Part shown: positions 24,810 to 33,263 of the stretch, in pieces
Layout of the letters: every line of letters begins with the position of its first letter
Numbering within the stretch: the first letter of the stretch is position 1
Assembly (NCBI GenBank): GCA_009926615.1
Contig: RFOM01000031.1
Coordinates: forward strand, 1 to 41,779
DNA length: 41,779 nt
DNA from: Pseudomonadota bacterium
Lineage (GTDB): Bacteria > Bdellovibrionota_B > Oligoflexia > Silvanigrellales > Silvanigrellaceae
Reading direction: 5' to 3'
Translations under genes and position numbers: made by a program
The notes under the pieces: generated by a model
What the model saw: the letters and a program-made list of their open reading frames with translations, nothing else
Databases searched by the model: none
What the model was told of the DNA's origin: nothing

Positions 24810-26063
24810 CTATTCAGGGACAAGAGCAGGAGCCGGAGTGCAAGTCGCAGGAGGATCAGGGTCCGTGCCGGTCACCGCTTTTGTTATTCCTTTGTCGGTT
24901 GCGCAGACAGCATCTGACTTCTTTGAGTCGCCAACCGAACTTGCCTGAATCGCCTCATTCATTTTCGCTTTTACGCCGTCCGCAAAATCTGCAGGCAGTG
25001 TTTTGTTGATTGTCTTGAATTCGGCAACAAAGGCAGCTGCCACTGCCTTGAAAATCTCTGCAAGTTCTGCGTTTGACATCGAATCGGAAAAATTTTTCAA
25101 AACCTCGCGACTCACAAGTCCTGATGCGTTTTTTGAATCAGTTTCAAATGCTGTTTCGTTCGCCTTCAATGCAGTCAAACCTGATGTGACGATTGCCACC
25201 AGTGCATTGGGAATATCACCTGCCGAAAATCCGGCTGTCTTGAGCAGACCGATTTCTGAACTCATCTTTGTCAACAACGCTGTCAGCCTGAGTTCCTTGG
25301 ACGTCTTGTTGTCCTTCAGTTTGGTATAGCTGTCTCCCACTATCTTATCGACAAGTGTTGAACGTGCCGCCGCATCAAGAGACGTTGACTTTAGGCCGCT
25401 CAGTGCACCGGTTGCATAAGCACCATAGACATTGAGCAGAGCTGCATCATCCCATTTGGTGTCGGCGATGCCCGAGAGTAAGGAATCAAGAACCTCAGTG
25501 AGTCCGGCCGTAGCTGCGTCAGAACTCAGACCTGCCGAGGGAAAGCCGGAAATGAAGCCGAAGGAGAATGCCCTCGCAAATTCGGCCTTGAGAGGATTCG
25601 AAGCAGTATCGAGATTCGAAAACTGACGACCGTAAAACATCGAATACCTGACAATGGACGCTCTGATTTTGAGGGCATGTTCGGTAGCGGGAGTCACTGC
25701 GAATGAATATGTTCCTTCCAATGCGGCGATCTCTTTGCTTAACCCGTATGACAGTTTTGCAAATGCGATGCTTTCGGCCGACAAGGGAAGCAGGTTGGGA
25801 ATTCCTTCCAAATTGAGCAGGGAGGAGGATACTCCTGCCGCTGACAGGTAATTGAATATTGCATCCTGTGTCGCAGCTTGGCGAATTTTGAGTTGGGTTC
25901 GGACACCGTTGATGACTTGATCGCCGACGACTGAACCGGAAGAGATTCTTTTCGTCGACGTCCTTTCAGTTTTTCCGCAGGACACTGCAGTCCCCGACAA
26001 AGCGACGCCCGCCACGGACAAAAGAGCACAACAGATCCGTCGGGCGCTCAGGGTTATTGTCAT
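24810..26063 (-). CDS. Ala/Ser-rich helical lipoprotein (417 aa), last gene of TolC-like operon
   Basis: ATG 26063 overlaps the previous stop as ATGA and has GGAG eight bases before it. The signal ends at lipobox AVSC with Cys29, then Gly. The mature part is strongly alpha-helical, rich in Ala, Leu, Ser and Lys, with a run of similar helices (for example AALLNVYGAYATGALSGL) and a short Pro-rich tail with two cysteines (AVC, ATC). I recognise no family. Its place after a TolC-like channel and a barrel-like protein suggests it serves the same machine, perhaps as a periplasmic scaffold or outer-membrane partner. Confidence 0.65.
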   Translation of the reverse strand: MTITLSARRICCALLSVAGVALSGTAVSCGKTERTSTKRISSGSVVGDQVINGVRTQLKIRQAATQDAIFNYLSAAGVSSSLLNLEGIPNLLPLSAESIAFAKLSYGLSKEIAALEGTYSFAVTPATEHALKIRASIVRYSMFYGRQFSNLDTASNPLKAEFARAFSFGFISGFPSAGLSSDAATAGLTEVLDSLLSGIADTKWDDAALLNVYGAYATGALSGLKSTSLDAAARSTLVDKIVGDSYTKLKDNKTSKELRLTALLTKMSSEIGLLKTAGFSAGDIPNALVAIVTSGLTALKANETAFETDSKNASGLVSREVLKNFSDSMSNAELAEIFKAVAAAFVAEFKTINKTLPADFADGVKAKMNEAIQASSVGDSKKSDAVCATDKGITKAVTGTDPDPPATCTPAPALVPE

Positions 26064-26854
26064 AATTGCCACTCCACGCCGTTCATCATTCCAAAGGCAT
26101 GAACAGAAAGCTGGTCGGCCGCATCTTTGAATCCGTTGGGAGATGCTTCAAGGATTGTGTATCGGAATCCTGAAATCACGTTGAGACTGCGCATTTGAGG
26201 AACGTTCCACGCCAAAAGCATCTTGAGTCCGGCTCCGCGGGTGGTGTACTTGACACCCACAACGCGCACTTCCGAGAGTCCGCCTAAAGAAATAAAGGTT
26301 GCCGTATTTGCCGTAAAATCGTCGGGCAAAAGCGGCGCAGGATAACGCAGTCCGAAACCGCCCTCAAATCCCCAAAGCGAAAACAGATCTCCCGAGCTCC
26401 ACTGGAATTTCAGCAGGTGAGCCCTTCCTTTGATCTTGTCGGGCTCGTCGCTTGTGAACTCCTTCTTGAAATTCTCATAGGCATCGGCAGTCGGTCGTTG
26501 TTCAAGCTGCCTCCAGACTCTTGTCTCATTCAAATAAGTTGCAAAAAAATCAAACAGGCCCCGCCTCAACCCTGCCGAGAAGGAAATACCATTCGCTCCG
26601 GAATGTGTTCTGAGCGGAAGCGTCAGTGCTCCGGATGCGTAGTAAATATTTCGGGGCTTAAAGGGATAAACCTTCGACAAGGAAAGCGAGTCGGGAACAA
26701 CGACCTTTGCGGCTGGAGCTGCGGCCTTCGACGTACGATTTGACTGCCGATTTTTGCTGTCTTGAGCTGATGCCGCCGGCGCACAAAAAATGCCGATGAA
26801 CAGACCGGCCAAAATCCAAAAAGCAGTCAGCTCAGCTCGGGATGCAAACGTCAT
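26060..26854 (-). CDS. Exported barrel-like protein (264 aa), middle gene of TolC-like operon
   Basis: A Sec signal (residues 1-30, APAASA|QD) is followed by a polar linker and then a region of alternating hydrophobic and polar strands rich in Gly, Phe, Tyr and Trp (GFEGGFGLRYPAPL, LNVISGFRYTILEA), ending in VEWQL. This suits a small outer-membrane beta-barrel, although the last residue is Leu rather than the usual Phe. It overlaps both neighbours by ATGA junctions (26851-26854, 26060-26063), so the three proteins are translated together. No family recognised. Confidence 0.65.
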   Translation of the reverse strand: MTFASRAELTAFWILAGLFIGIFCAPAASAQDSKNRQSNRTSKAAAPAAKVVVPDSLSLSKVYPFKPRNIYYASGALTLPLRTHSGANGISFSAGLRRGLFDFFATYLNETRVWRQLEQRPTADAYENFKKEFTSDEPDKIKGRAHLLKFQWSSGDLFSLWGFEGGFGLRYPAPLLPDDFTANTATFISLGGLSEVRVVGVKYTTRGAGLKMLLAWNVPQMRSLNVISGFRYTILEASPNGFKDAADQLSVHAFGMMNGVEWQL

Positions 26855-28305
26855 TTACGTTCCTCCCCAAGCAGTTTGGTCGTATCGCTGCCGAGCAAAT
26901 CGTCAAATTCAAATCTCTTGGTGAGTACTTCCTGCTTTTTGAAGAGCGCATCTGTACTCAATTTCAAACTGCCGCCAACGTAATCCTTCAGGTCACGCAC
27001 ACTGACCTTTGTTCCCCGCGACAGGCGATCCAGAACTCTGTCCAGCTGTTTGACAATCAGGCGAAGCGAATCTTCCGCACGACGTGTATCGTCTTCAAGC
27101 CTTTTGACTGCATCAACGAGCGTCATGACCTTCTGTTCCCATTCCTGCTTAAGATCCGCAACGCTGCGTTCTTTTTCCAAAATGTTGCGCTGCTTTTCTT
27201 CCCTGTCAAAATGCTTGAAGAACCCTCCTTCACCGAACAACGGAGCCTCGAGTGAAAGGTCAAATTTGATAGTAAAGTTGGAAGACTCCGAATCGCCTGC
27301 GGTGACTGTTGTCGGATTGGTCACGGATGCGGCCGCATTCTTTCCGAAATTGTACTTGTACTCGAGGCCGCTGAAGCTGAGCCTCGGCTTTAACCCCATT
27401 TGAATGATTTCGACCTGAGCATCGATGCGAAGCAACCGAAGCTCATGCCTCTTCTCGATTGCCTGACTGCTGGTTAATTCAATTTGAGCCAGTGCATCCT
27501 TCGGCGTCAAAGAAAGCGGACTGATTTTGATATCCGACGTGAGATTGAATCTTTTCTGCGGCGGCTCGCCCATCAGCAGGTTCAAGGCACCGGATTTTTC
27601 CGAAAACTTTGATGAGTATTCGGCAAACTTGGTTTCCGTGTCGTTGAGCTGGATCTTCACTTCATTGATATCAGCCTCAGCTTCCGTACCGCCGCCGGAG
27701 GTCGCAGAGAAGAGCTGCTCAACCGTCTTCCAAAGCTGATAGGCTCTGAATGTTGCATCCAGAGCCTCGGCATACGTTCGTTGCGAAAAATAGTTGTCGA
27801 CAAGTTTTCTTTCCGCCATTCGGACTTTCAGACGCGCCAAATCCATGGCCTTTTGGTGTTCCAGCGAGGCCTTCTGGAATTCCAGAGTCGCAAGACCTCC
27901 GTCGAAAAGAGTGTATTGGAAGAGATTTAATGTTGCAGATATTGAAGTGGGTCCAAGAAATTTGTCGCGGTTTCCTTCAACAAACGGATAAGCGCCTTTG
28001 TAGCGGGCAACAGTTGATTCCGAACTCAAACTGGTACTGAAGTTTCCGCTCGGCATCCAATATTTGTACTGAGCCTTTCTGAACGTGTAGGCTGCAGCGT
28101 CCAATTCACTTCTGTATGTCTTGTAGTCCGGTCCCTGACTTCTGAATTTCGCAAGAGCCTGTTCGAGCGTGAGCGGTTCCGCCTTAACCTTCTTGTCTCT
28201 CTGATAAGTTTGAAGAGTAGAAGCGCGGCCTGTACTTGCGAAAAAGACGGCACTTGTGATCAAGCACATGCAAAGGTGATAAATAAATCTTTTTCGTTGA
28301 GCCAT
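26851..28305 (-). CDS. TolC-like outer-membrane efflux protein
   Basis: 484 residues from ATG 28305, with AGGA seven bases upstream; longer forms reach back into the next gene's region and lack a signal. Signal peptide 1-29, then a domain of the TolC (OEP) family: LTLEQALAKFRSQGPDY opening helix, a strand pair with LNLFQYTLFDGGLATLEFQKASLEHQKAMDLARLKV (the usual FDGG...), long coiled-coil helices, a second strand pair LSLEAPLFGEGGFFKHFDREEKQRN, and a second pair of helices. Such trimers form outer-membrane export ducts. No membrane-fusion protein or inner-membrane pump is next to it; instead the operon adds a barrel-like protein and a lipoprotein. Confidence 0.83.
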   Translation of the reverse strand: MAQRKRFIYHLCMCLITSAVFFASTGRASTLQTYQRDKKVKAEPLTLEQALAKFRSQGPDYKTYRSELDAAAYTFRKAQYKYWMPSGNFSTSLSSESTVARYKGAYPFVEGNRDKFLGPTSISATLNLFQYTLFDGGLATLEFQKASLEHQKAMDLARLKVRMAERKLVDNYFSQRTYAEALDATFRAYQLWKTVEQLFSATSGGGTEAEADINEVKIQLNDTETKFAEYSSKFSEKSGALNLLMGEPPQKRFNLTSDIKISPLSLTPKDALAQIELTSSQAIEKRHELRLLRIDAQVEIIQMGLKPRLSFSGLEYKYNFGKNAAASVTNPTTVTAGDSESSNFTIKFDLSLEAPLFGEGGFFKHFDREEKQRNILEKERSVADLKQEWEQKVMTLVDAVKRLEDDTRRAEDSLRLIVKQLDRVLDRLSRGTKVSVRDLKDYVGGSLKLSTDALFKKQEVLTKRFEFDDLLGSDTTKLLGEERK

Positions 28306-28481
28306 CTCGCTGTCCTGCAGATTTCGCCCTGCTTCATCCTGCCAATCATCAACAGCAACCAAGTCCGAAAAAATAACCCATGTCGGAATCTTGGCATCGA
28401 CAAACGGCCAACTCCATAAGCTCGGACATAATACGCTAAAATTCAGGTTGCCGTTGAAACTCACGATTAAAAGGGCCTGAC

Positions 28482-28826
28482 GTGAATCTGAAGAGAATTT
28501 TTCCGGTTTTTTTGGCGGCTGCTCTTCTTGGTCCGGCGCTGATTTATTTTTCCATGACTTCCGTAATTGCCCATGCCGACGATTCGGCAAAATCCGGCGG
28601 CGGCGAAAAGGAACAAAAGAAACTGACTCCTGCGGAGCTTCGTTCACAACTGAACAAACTGAGGCTTCTTGAAGAAAAAAATGTCAGCCGCCTCAAAGAA
28701 TATGAAAACAATCCGACTGCTTCAATCAAACTCAAATCGAATCTAGTGATAATCAGACTCAAAATTCAAAATATTTCAAAGCAACTTGGAATCGACCCGA
28801 ATCAGGAAAACGAAAAAGGCAAATGA
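28482..28826 (+). CDS. Small exported coiled-coil protein (114 aa)
   Basis: GTG 28482 with AAGGG six bases before it. An N-terminal hydrophobic segment (about 5-30) ending AHADDS may be a cleaved signal. The rest is a charged coiled coil of about 60 residues (LTPAELRSQLNKLRLLEEKNVSRLKEYENNP...) with heptad leucines, reminiscent of periplasmic helical scaffold proteins. It precedes the HAMP-only gene by 29 bases on the same strand, so it may be a periplasmic partner for it. Divergent from the TolC-like operon. Confidence 0.65.
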   Translation: MNLKRIFPVFLAAALLGPALIYFSMTSVIAHADDSAKSGGGEKEQKKLTPAELRSQLNKLRLLEEKNVSRLKEYENNPTASIKLKSNLVIIRLKIQNISKQLGIDPNQENEKGK

Positions 28827-28855
28827 AGCCTTCTTTTATCAGGTGGTGACAGATT

Positions 28856-29488
28856 ATGGTGAAACGAAGAAAACTAAGAAACTATTGGCTGATTCCGTCT
28901 TATCAGGGACGCTATGTGGGTTTTTTGGTAGTCGCCTGTCTTATCGTCATGGCAGGATACGGATTTGTCTTTTACAGCTTTATTTCCGAAAACTACGAAA
29001 CCATCGTTGAGCTTGCGCCGATGGAAGAGTCTGCCCAAGACAATCTGTACAAGGAACTGCGCACCATAATTATTTATCTTTGCAGTCTGAGCGCGCTGTT
29101 TCTCGCAGCCATCACCTTCATCGGCGTTGTCTTTTCGCACAAGGTGGCAGGACCGATGTTCAAAATCAAAACGGTTTGCAATGCAATCAACAACGGTCAG
29201 TTCGGGCGCAGAATTGCGTTGCGGCCCGGAGACGACTTCAGAGAGGTTGTCGCCGATCTGAACAGAGCCCTCAATACGCTTCACGTTGTGCGTTCAAAAG
29301 TTTTTAAGGTCACCCAGAGTGAAACATTGTTGAACGAGGTGTTCGCCGTTGAGCGTCTTGCGGCTCTCGTTGACGAGAAGAAGCTTTCGGCCACGGCACT
29401 TGTAAAAAACGTGGATGCTCCAGACGAAGCTGCGGTCCCCGTAATGAACGTCATCGTTGACTACCAGCAGGCCGCGAAACCTGCCTGA
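28856..29488 (+). CDS. HAMP-only membrane protein, paralog of 12180-12800
   Basis: 210 residues from ATG 28856, with AGGTGG ahead. A basic N-terminus (LRNYWLIPSYQGRYVG), TM1 at about 18-40, a periplasmic loop, TM2 at about 75-97, then a HAMP domain (FSHKVAGPMFKIKTVCNAI ... LRPGDDFREVVADLNRAL, about 98-155) and a helical tail of about 50 residues without an output domain. The layout and motifs match the protein at 12180-12800, so both descend from one gene. As there is no effector domain it may modulate a separate signalling protein. Confidence 0.8.
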   Translation: MVKRRKLRNYWLIPSYQGRYVGFLVVACLIVMAGYGFVFYSFISENYETIVELAPMEESAQDNLYKELRTIIIYLCSLSALFLAAITFIGVVFSHKVAGPMFKIKTVCNAINNGQFGRRIALRPGDDFREVVADLNRALNTLHVVRSKVFKVTQSETLLNEVFAVERLAALVDEKKLSATALVKNVDAPDEAAVPVMNVIVDYQQAAKPA

Positions 29489-29631
29489 ATCGCACTTTTT
29501 CGAAGACTTCCGGAACCCCTCCCGCCCGCCAAATTTGTTCAAAAAAGGCATTTTCAGGCTTCATTTATTGTTTTTTTGCCTGATCTGTACTAGTCCGTTC
29601 AACAAACAAGAACAGATTAGAGGCTTCAGCC

Positions 29632-31086
29632 ATGAACATCTTCAGGTTGCTATGTGCGCTGCTTTGGCTCGTGCCATGCATAGGATTTGCAAGTTTTTTT
29701 GATCGGGCCGACTATTTTGAAAACAAAGCTCTTTATGATGAAGTTTCAGATATTATCGAAATTCTTTATGACGATAATCTTACGGAACAGGAGCGCATGC
29801 TCAGGTTAATGGTGAAGGATAAGGCTTTGGTCCCCGTGTTCAAAGCCCTGAAGACGGAAAACGAGAAGAGATTTACAGAATCATTGCGCATCGACGGAAT
29901 CTCGGACTCGGATATCGCCAAGCTGCTCAAAGACCGTCCTGTCGTTGACGGCTTCAAAATCACGATGGAGAATGATTTTCTTGCCGGAACGGATGTCTAT
30001 TACACAAACGGTCTTCGCGTAGAATTAAGTTTCAACAATCCCGAATTCGAAAAATTCTTTAAGAAGCTCGGCTTTGATCACAGTGATTTTTTCTTCCTGT
30101 GCGGTCAGAATATTTACAACACGAATAACAACGATGTCGGAACAAAGCGGCCCGAACAACCACCGAATGCAGGAGTGTTGTACTGCGGCGGTGCCGTCAA
30201 TTCTTTTAAGATGGACAAGGCCAAGTCTTCCATCCGCTCCATGCAGAGAATTGAGGCACAAATTGGTACTATTGGCCGAGGGTCATTTGCAGAGCAGGTT
30301 CAAAACGGTTTCCACCGTCTGATTGGCGACAAAGAAGTCAACTGGGATTTTCAGGCCGCAGACCGCTTTTATTTTAATGTTAATTTTCAAAAGTACCTGA
30401 AGGTGGGTCAAGGTGACCTCTATGGAGATTCGCGGCCCGAGTACAACATTTACATTCACGGCGGCGGCAATGCCGGTTCATTCACAAACTTTGCAAACGC
30501 CGGACTGCTTTTCAATTACCGGCTGTTGGGTTCGCTCATTGACCTGTACGTCGGTAACAAAATGACCCCTTCGCTTGCCGAGGAACTGGCAATGCTCAGT
30601 CCGGAGGCCCGTCTCAAAAGGCTGTTCTGCCACAACGACAAATGGAGTCTGAACCTCTATTTCGGTGCCGAAGCAAAGCTGGTTCTGAACAATTACCGTC
30701 TGGACGGAAACCCCGATTACCATACCGCTGCCGTACCATTTCTGATTGACCTTAAGGCAGGTGTTGTTGTCCGTTATCAGAGGGTGTTTTTCGATCTGGG
30801 AATCGTCAGACGCTCAAGTGAATGGTCGAGTACAGACGGGCACCGCGACGGGCCGCCGCACACGTTTGGCATGTTGTCTGTCACAATCAGGTACAAAGAT
30901 TTCGCCGATCTGGGCTCTCAGGTTGCCCATCCTGTCCGCTGGATGACTGATGCGAAATATCGGCAGACTCTCCTCGCGCAGAGGCAGATCAGCGATCTGG
31001 TCCGAAGTGAAGGTATTACCGTTATTTTCGACACCAATGACCCCAAGAGCCCCAAAAAGGAAGTCAGAATCACCTGCGATAAGTGA
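29632..31086 (+). CDS. LpxR-like lipid A 3'-O-deacylase with N-terminal helical extension
   Basis: An outer-membrane barrel of the LpxR/DUF2219 family, which removes acyl chains at the 3' position of lipid A. The signal is residues 1-20 (IGFAS|FF). The family begins near residue 112 with ENDFLAGTDVYYTNGLRVE, giving the Asn-Asp pair used in catalysis, and the second block GTIGRGSFAEQVQNGFHRLIG contains the catalytic His candidate; this is followed by W.FQ and a run of barrel strands. Residues 21-110 are an extra charged helical segment (DEVSDIIEILYDDNLTEQER) not usual in LpxR. Start ATG has AGAGG 8 bases before it. The two ends of the barrel and the tail after about 430 are less clear. Confidence 0.75.
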   Translation: MNIFRLLCALLWLVPCIGFASFFDRADYFENKALYDEVSDIIEILYDDNLTEQERMLRLMVKDKALVPVFKALKTENEKRFTESLRIDGISDSDIAKLLKDRPVVDGFKITMENDFLAGTDVYYTNGLRVELSFNNPEFEKFFKKLGFDHSDFFFLCGQNIYNTNNNDVGTKRPEQPPNAGVLYCGGAVNSFKMDKAKSSIRSMQRIEAQIGTIGRGSFAEQVQNGFHRLIGDKEVNWDFQAADRFYFNVNFQKYLKVGQGDLYGDSRPEYNIYIHGGGNAGSFTNFANAGLLFNYRLLGSLIDLYVGNKMTPSLAEELAMLSPEARLKRLFCHNDKWSLNLYFGAEAKLVLNNYRLDGNPDYHTAAVPFLIDLKAGVVVRYQRVFFDLGIVRRSSEWSSTDGHRDGPPHTFGMLSVTIRYKDFADLGSQVAHPVRWMTDAKYRQTLLAQRQISDLVRSEGITVIFDTNDPKSPKKEVRITCDK

Positions 31087-31111
31087 CTCACTTTTAAGTG
31101 CCCAATCACTT
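31081..31111 (+). repeat. Repeated AAGTGA/TCACTT half-sites at the end of the LpxR-like gene
   Basis: AAGTGA-C-TCACTT (31081-31093) is a 13-bp palindrome over the LpxR-like stop codon; AAGTG-CCCAA-TCACTT (31096-31111) repeats the arms with a wider gap. Alternate hairpins are possible, so it may be an mRNA end or a binding site. Confidence 0.4.
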
Positions 31112-31133
31112 GCTGAAAATTTAGACTCCTAAT

Positions 31134-31153
31134 AAATTTATCAATATAAATTT
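31134..31153. promoter_or_regulatory. AT-rich inverted repeat upstream of the 233-aa exported protein
   Basis: AAATTTAT (31134-31141) and ATAAATTT (31146-31153) form a perfect 8-bp inverted repeat with a CAAT centre, about 20 bases before ATG 31173. It may be an operator. Confidence 0.4.
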
Positions 31154-31172
31154 GATGACATGGAGTCACCCT

Positions 31173-31874
31173 ATGCGTTTTTGCGCTGCCGTTGCGATCA
31201 TCGCTGTTCCTTTCTCCGTTCAGGCACACGCTGCTGAGAATGCCAAAGCAAGTCTTGCGCTCGGCGGACTGAGTCTTTCACGGGAAAAACTGACAACGGA
31301 ACAAACAGGCGGATCGTCCAAGACGTCCCACATAACCGCAGTTGATCTGTTCGGATATGACGGGCAGTCTGCATTACCCGCTCTGGAATTCGCATTCTCA
31401 ATGAACAACGTCGTTGTGTATGCCTACCCGAATGCCCCCGCTGGCGGGAGGGAGCTTTGGGTTGGACTAAAAACCGGTGACGCAACAGAAGTCGGATTTG
31501 CCGCGGGAACCAATCATCTTGTTTTTTCGCCGGCAGGCGCCACAAACATAAAAACAAAATCGTCTGACCGTGTCGGGCTCTTTGTCAACCACAGGTTAGA
31601 TTCGGGAGAATTGTCATTCGACCTGAATATAAATCCCTCTTACACAATATCCACAACCACACTCACGGATTCAGAGCTCAACACGGTCGGAGGCAAATTC
31701 TCGGTGGCAGCGGATGCACTTTGGGTCTGGGAGATTGCCGAAAATATCGAACTCAACAGCGGCGTGGAATTTTACTGGAGCCAGACTCAGGAAAAAACCG
31801 GAGGAAAAAAATCAGGCACAGCGGATGCTCTGCGATTTGGTTTTAAGTTGGCTGAGACACGATTTTACCTGTAA
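31173..31874 (+). CDS. Exported barrel-like protein (233 aa)
   Basis: ATG 31173 has GGAG seven bases upstream. Signal peptide 1-19 (VQAHA|AE). The mature part is rich in alternating strands with Gly, Asn and aromatic residues, and ends FGFKLAETRFYL, close to the C-terminal signal of outer-membrane barrels, though with Leu as last residue. About eight strands could be drawn, which suggests an OmpW/OmpA-like 8-stranded barrel. I do not recognise a family. Same strand as the LpxR-like gene, 86 bases after it, with inverted repeats between that may give it separate control. Confidence 0.6.
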   Translation: MRFCAAVAIIAVPFSVQAHAAENAKASLALGGLSLSREKLTTEQTGGSSKTSHITAVDLFGYDGQSALPALEFAFSMNNVVVYAYPNAPAGGRELWVGLKTGDATEVGFAAGTNHLVFSPAGATNIKTKSSDRVGLFVNHRLDSGELSFDLNINPSYTISTTTLTDSELNTVGGKFSVAADALWVWEIAENIELNSGVEFYWSQTQEKTGGKKSGTADALRFGFKLAETRFYL

Positions 31875-31897
31875 TCGCCGGCGCGAAGGCGCAGGGT

Positions 31898-33247
31898 TTA
31901 CCGGTACCTGACGACCGTCCATCCTTCACTCAATCCGGAAGCCGTGGGCATTTCCGGACCGTTTACAGACAGAATGCCGGACGGGTTGTAGTTTGACACA
32001 ACTTTTGCAGGTGCCCTGAACAGAAATGAAAGTTGCCGCAAAAAGCCAAAGTAGACCCAATTCATAAGTTTGAACTCATTGAACATGTGATGATTGGTCA
32101 ACACGACCGCAGGCTTCCCAAATCGCCAGTTCGACGGGAAGAGTGATTCGTAACAAATCATGATCACATTGGAATCAACAAAGGACCGAAGAGCGCTGAA
32201 GCGCGGATCAACGGCCTGCTCCCTGAGTGAACCGTCGTTGTTTATCGCTGAGTAGGAAACCCCTTTGGAGGGGGCTTCAAACATCGGCATCTGTTCCGCC
32301 TTTTTGCGCAGAACAAAGACCGGAGGAGAATTGGCCGCGGTTTGTTCACCCGTGACATTGTGACGTTGTATTTCGCTGCCCAGAACAACGTTGTTGTTCG
32401 ACACAAAAGCGCCCTGTATCCAAACAAGCTTTTCAAGCCCGAAATCCGCAAACAGTGATGATGCAACGGGCATAAACAGTGATTGAGCATCCGAAACATC
32501 GCTCAAATTGACGAGAGTCTCCGGCAAAATCAAAGTCAACGACTTTCCGGTCTTCAGCGGCCGAAGTTCATCGACCGCATTCTGCGCCAATTTTGATCCG
32601 AGCATGGAGAGCGCCATGTTGCTCCCCTGAGCGATACGCGACCGCGTTTCGCCGTCGATATTAGTCTCAAACAAAACCGTGCTGACAGGAGCATTTGTAT
32701 TTCCGGTATAGAAAGCCGAGGCCGGCAAAGGCAGAGGCAATGCGGGAAAATAGGTGATTGGATGCCACGTGTGAAAAAACATGAACTCACTAAAGAGAAA
32801 TATCACGTACAAGAGAGTTGATCGCAGCGGACGACTTGGAATCCGGCCGAAAAATTTGACCGAACACACGACACAGGAACCGCCTCTGATGACTCCGTAG
32901 GTCAGGATTCCAAGTGCATAAAATGAGACAGACAGGGCAATTGCCTTTTTCTCGCCTGCCTTCACAAACGATGCATACATATCCGGACCGTAGGGAATAC
33001 AAAAAACAGCGGCCGCACAGAATGCCCAAATCCAAAATTTTCTGCGGGTATTCAACTCAAAGGATCTGACAAACAGCGACGACCACCAGATTCCCAGACA
33101 GGCAAGTGTCAACGGTCTGAGAAACGGAAGCCAGATTGAATCAACAAAGCCTGAGGTCGTACCGACGGCCTCGTTACACAACCGCAGAAGCCAAATCAAT
33201 CCCGCGAGAACCGGCACCTGATATATAGGAGTCTGCGGCGCAAACAA
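31898..33247 (-). CDS. Apolipoprotein N-acyltransferase-like carbon-nitrogen hydrolase
   Basis: About 449 residues: an N-terminal membrane domain with five or six hydrophobic segments (about 10-175), then a nitrilase-type domain with Glu243 (LILPETL), Lys315/316 (LRKKAEQMP) and Cys365 (MICYESLF), matching the Glu-Lys-Cys triad of Lnt. Lnt adds the third acyl chain to lipoproteins at the outer face of the inner membrane. The membrane part is shorter than in Lnt, so it may be a variant or a paralog (compare TraB). No ATG is near; TTG 33247 is preferred because GGAGGA lies six bases before it. It follows the DUF3501 gene by 16 bases, hence probably the last gene of that operon. Confidence 0.72.
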   Translation of the reverse strand: MFAPQTPIYQVPVLAGLIWLLRLCNEAVGTTSGFVDSIWLPFLRPLTLACLGIWWSSLFVRSFELNTRRKFWIWAFCAAAVFCIPYGPDMYASFVKAGEKKAIALSVSFYALGILTYGVIRGGSCVVCSVKFFGRIPSRPLRSTLLYVIFLFSEFMFFHTWHPITYFPALPLPLPASAFYTGNTNAPVSTVLFETNIDGETRSRIAQGSNMALSMLGSKLAQNAVDELRPLKTGKSLTLILPETLVNLSDVSDAQSLFMPVASSLFADFGLEKLVWIQGAFVSNNNVVLGSEIQRHNVTGEQTAANSPPVFVLRKKAEQMPMFEAPSKGVSYSAINNDGSLREQAVDPRFSALRSFVDSNVIMICYESLFPSNWRFGKPAVVLTNHHMFNEFKLMNWVYFGFLRQLSFLFRAPAKVVSNYNPSGILSVNGPEMPTASGLSEGWTVVRYR

Positions 33248-33263
33248 AGCATTTCCTCCGTCT

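Noticed and set aside
28306..28647. Extra 114 residues at the N-terminus of the TolC-like protein
   Set aside because: They precede a clear signal peptide, overlap the opposite-strand gene at 28482 and have a basic, unstructured sequence; ATG 28305 has a ribosome site.
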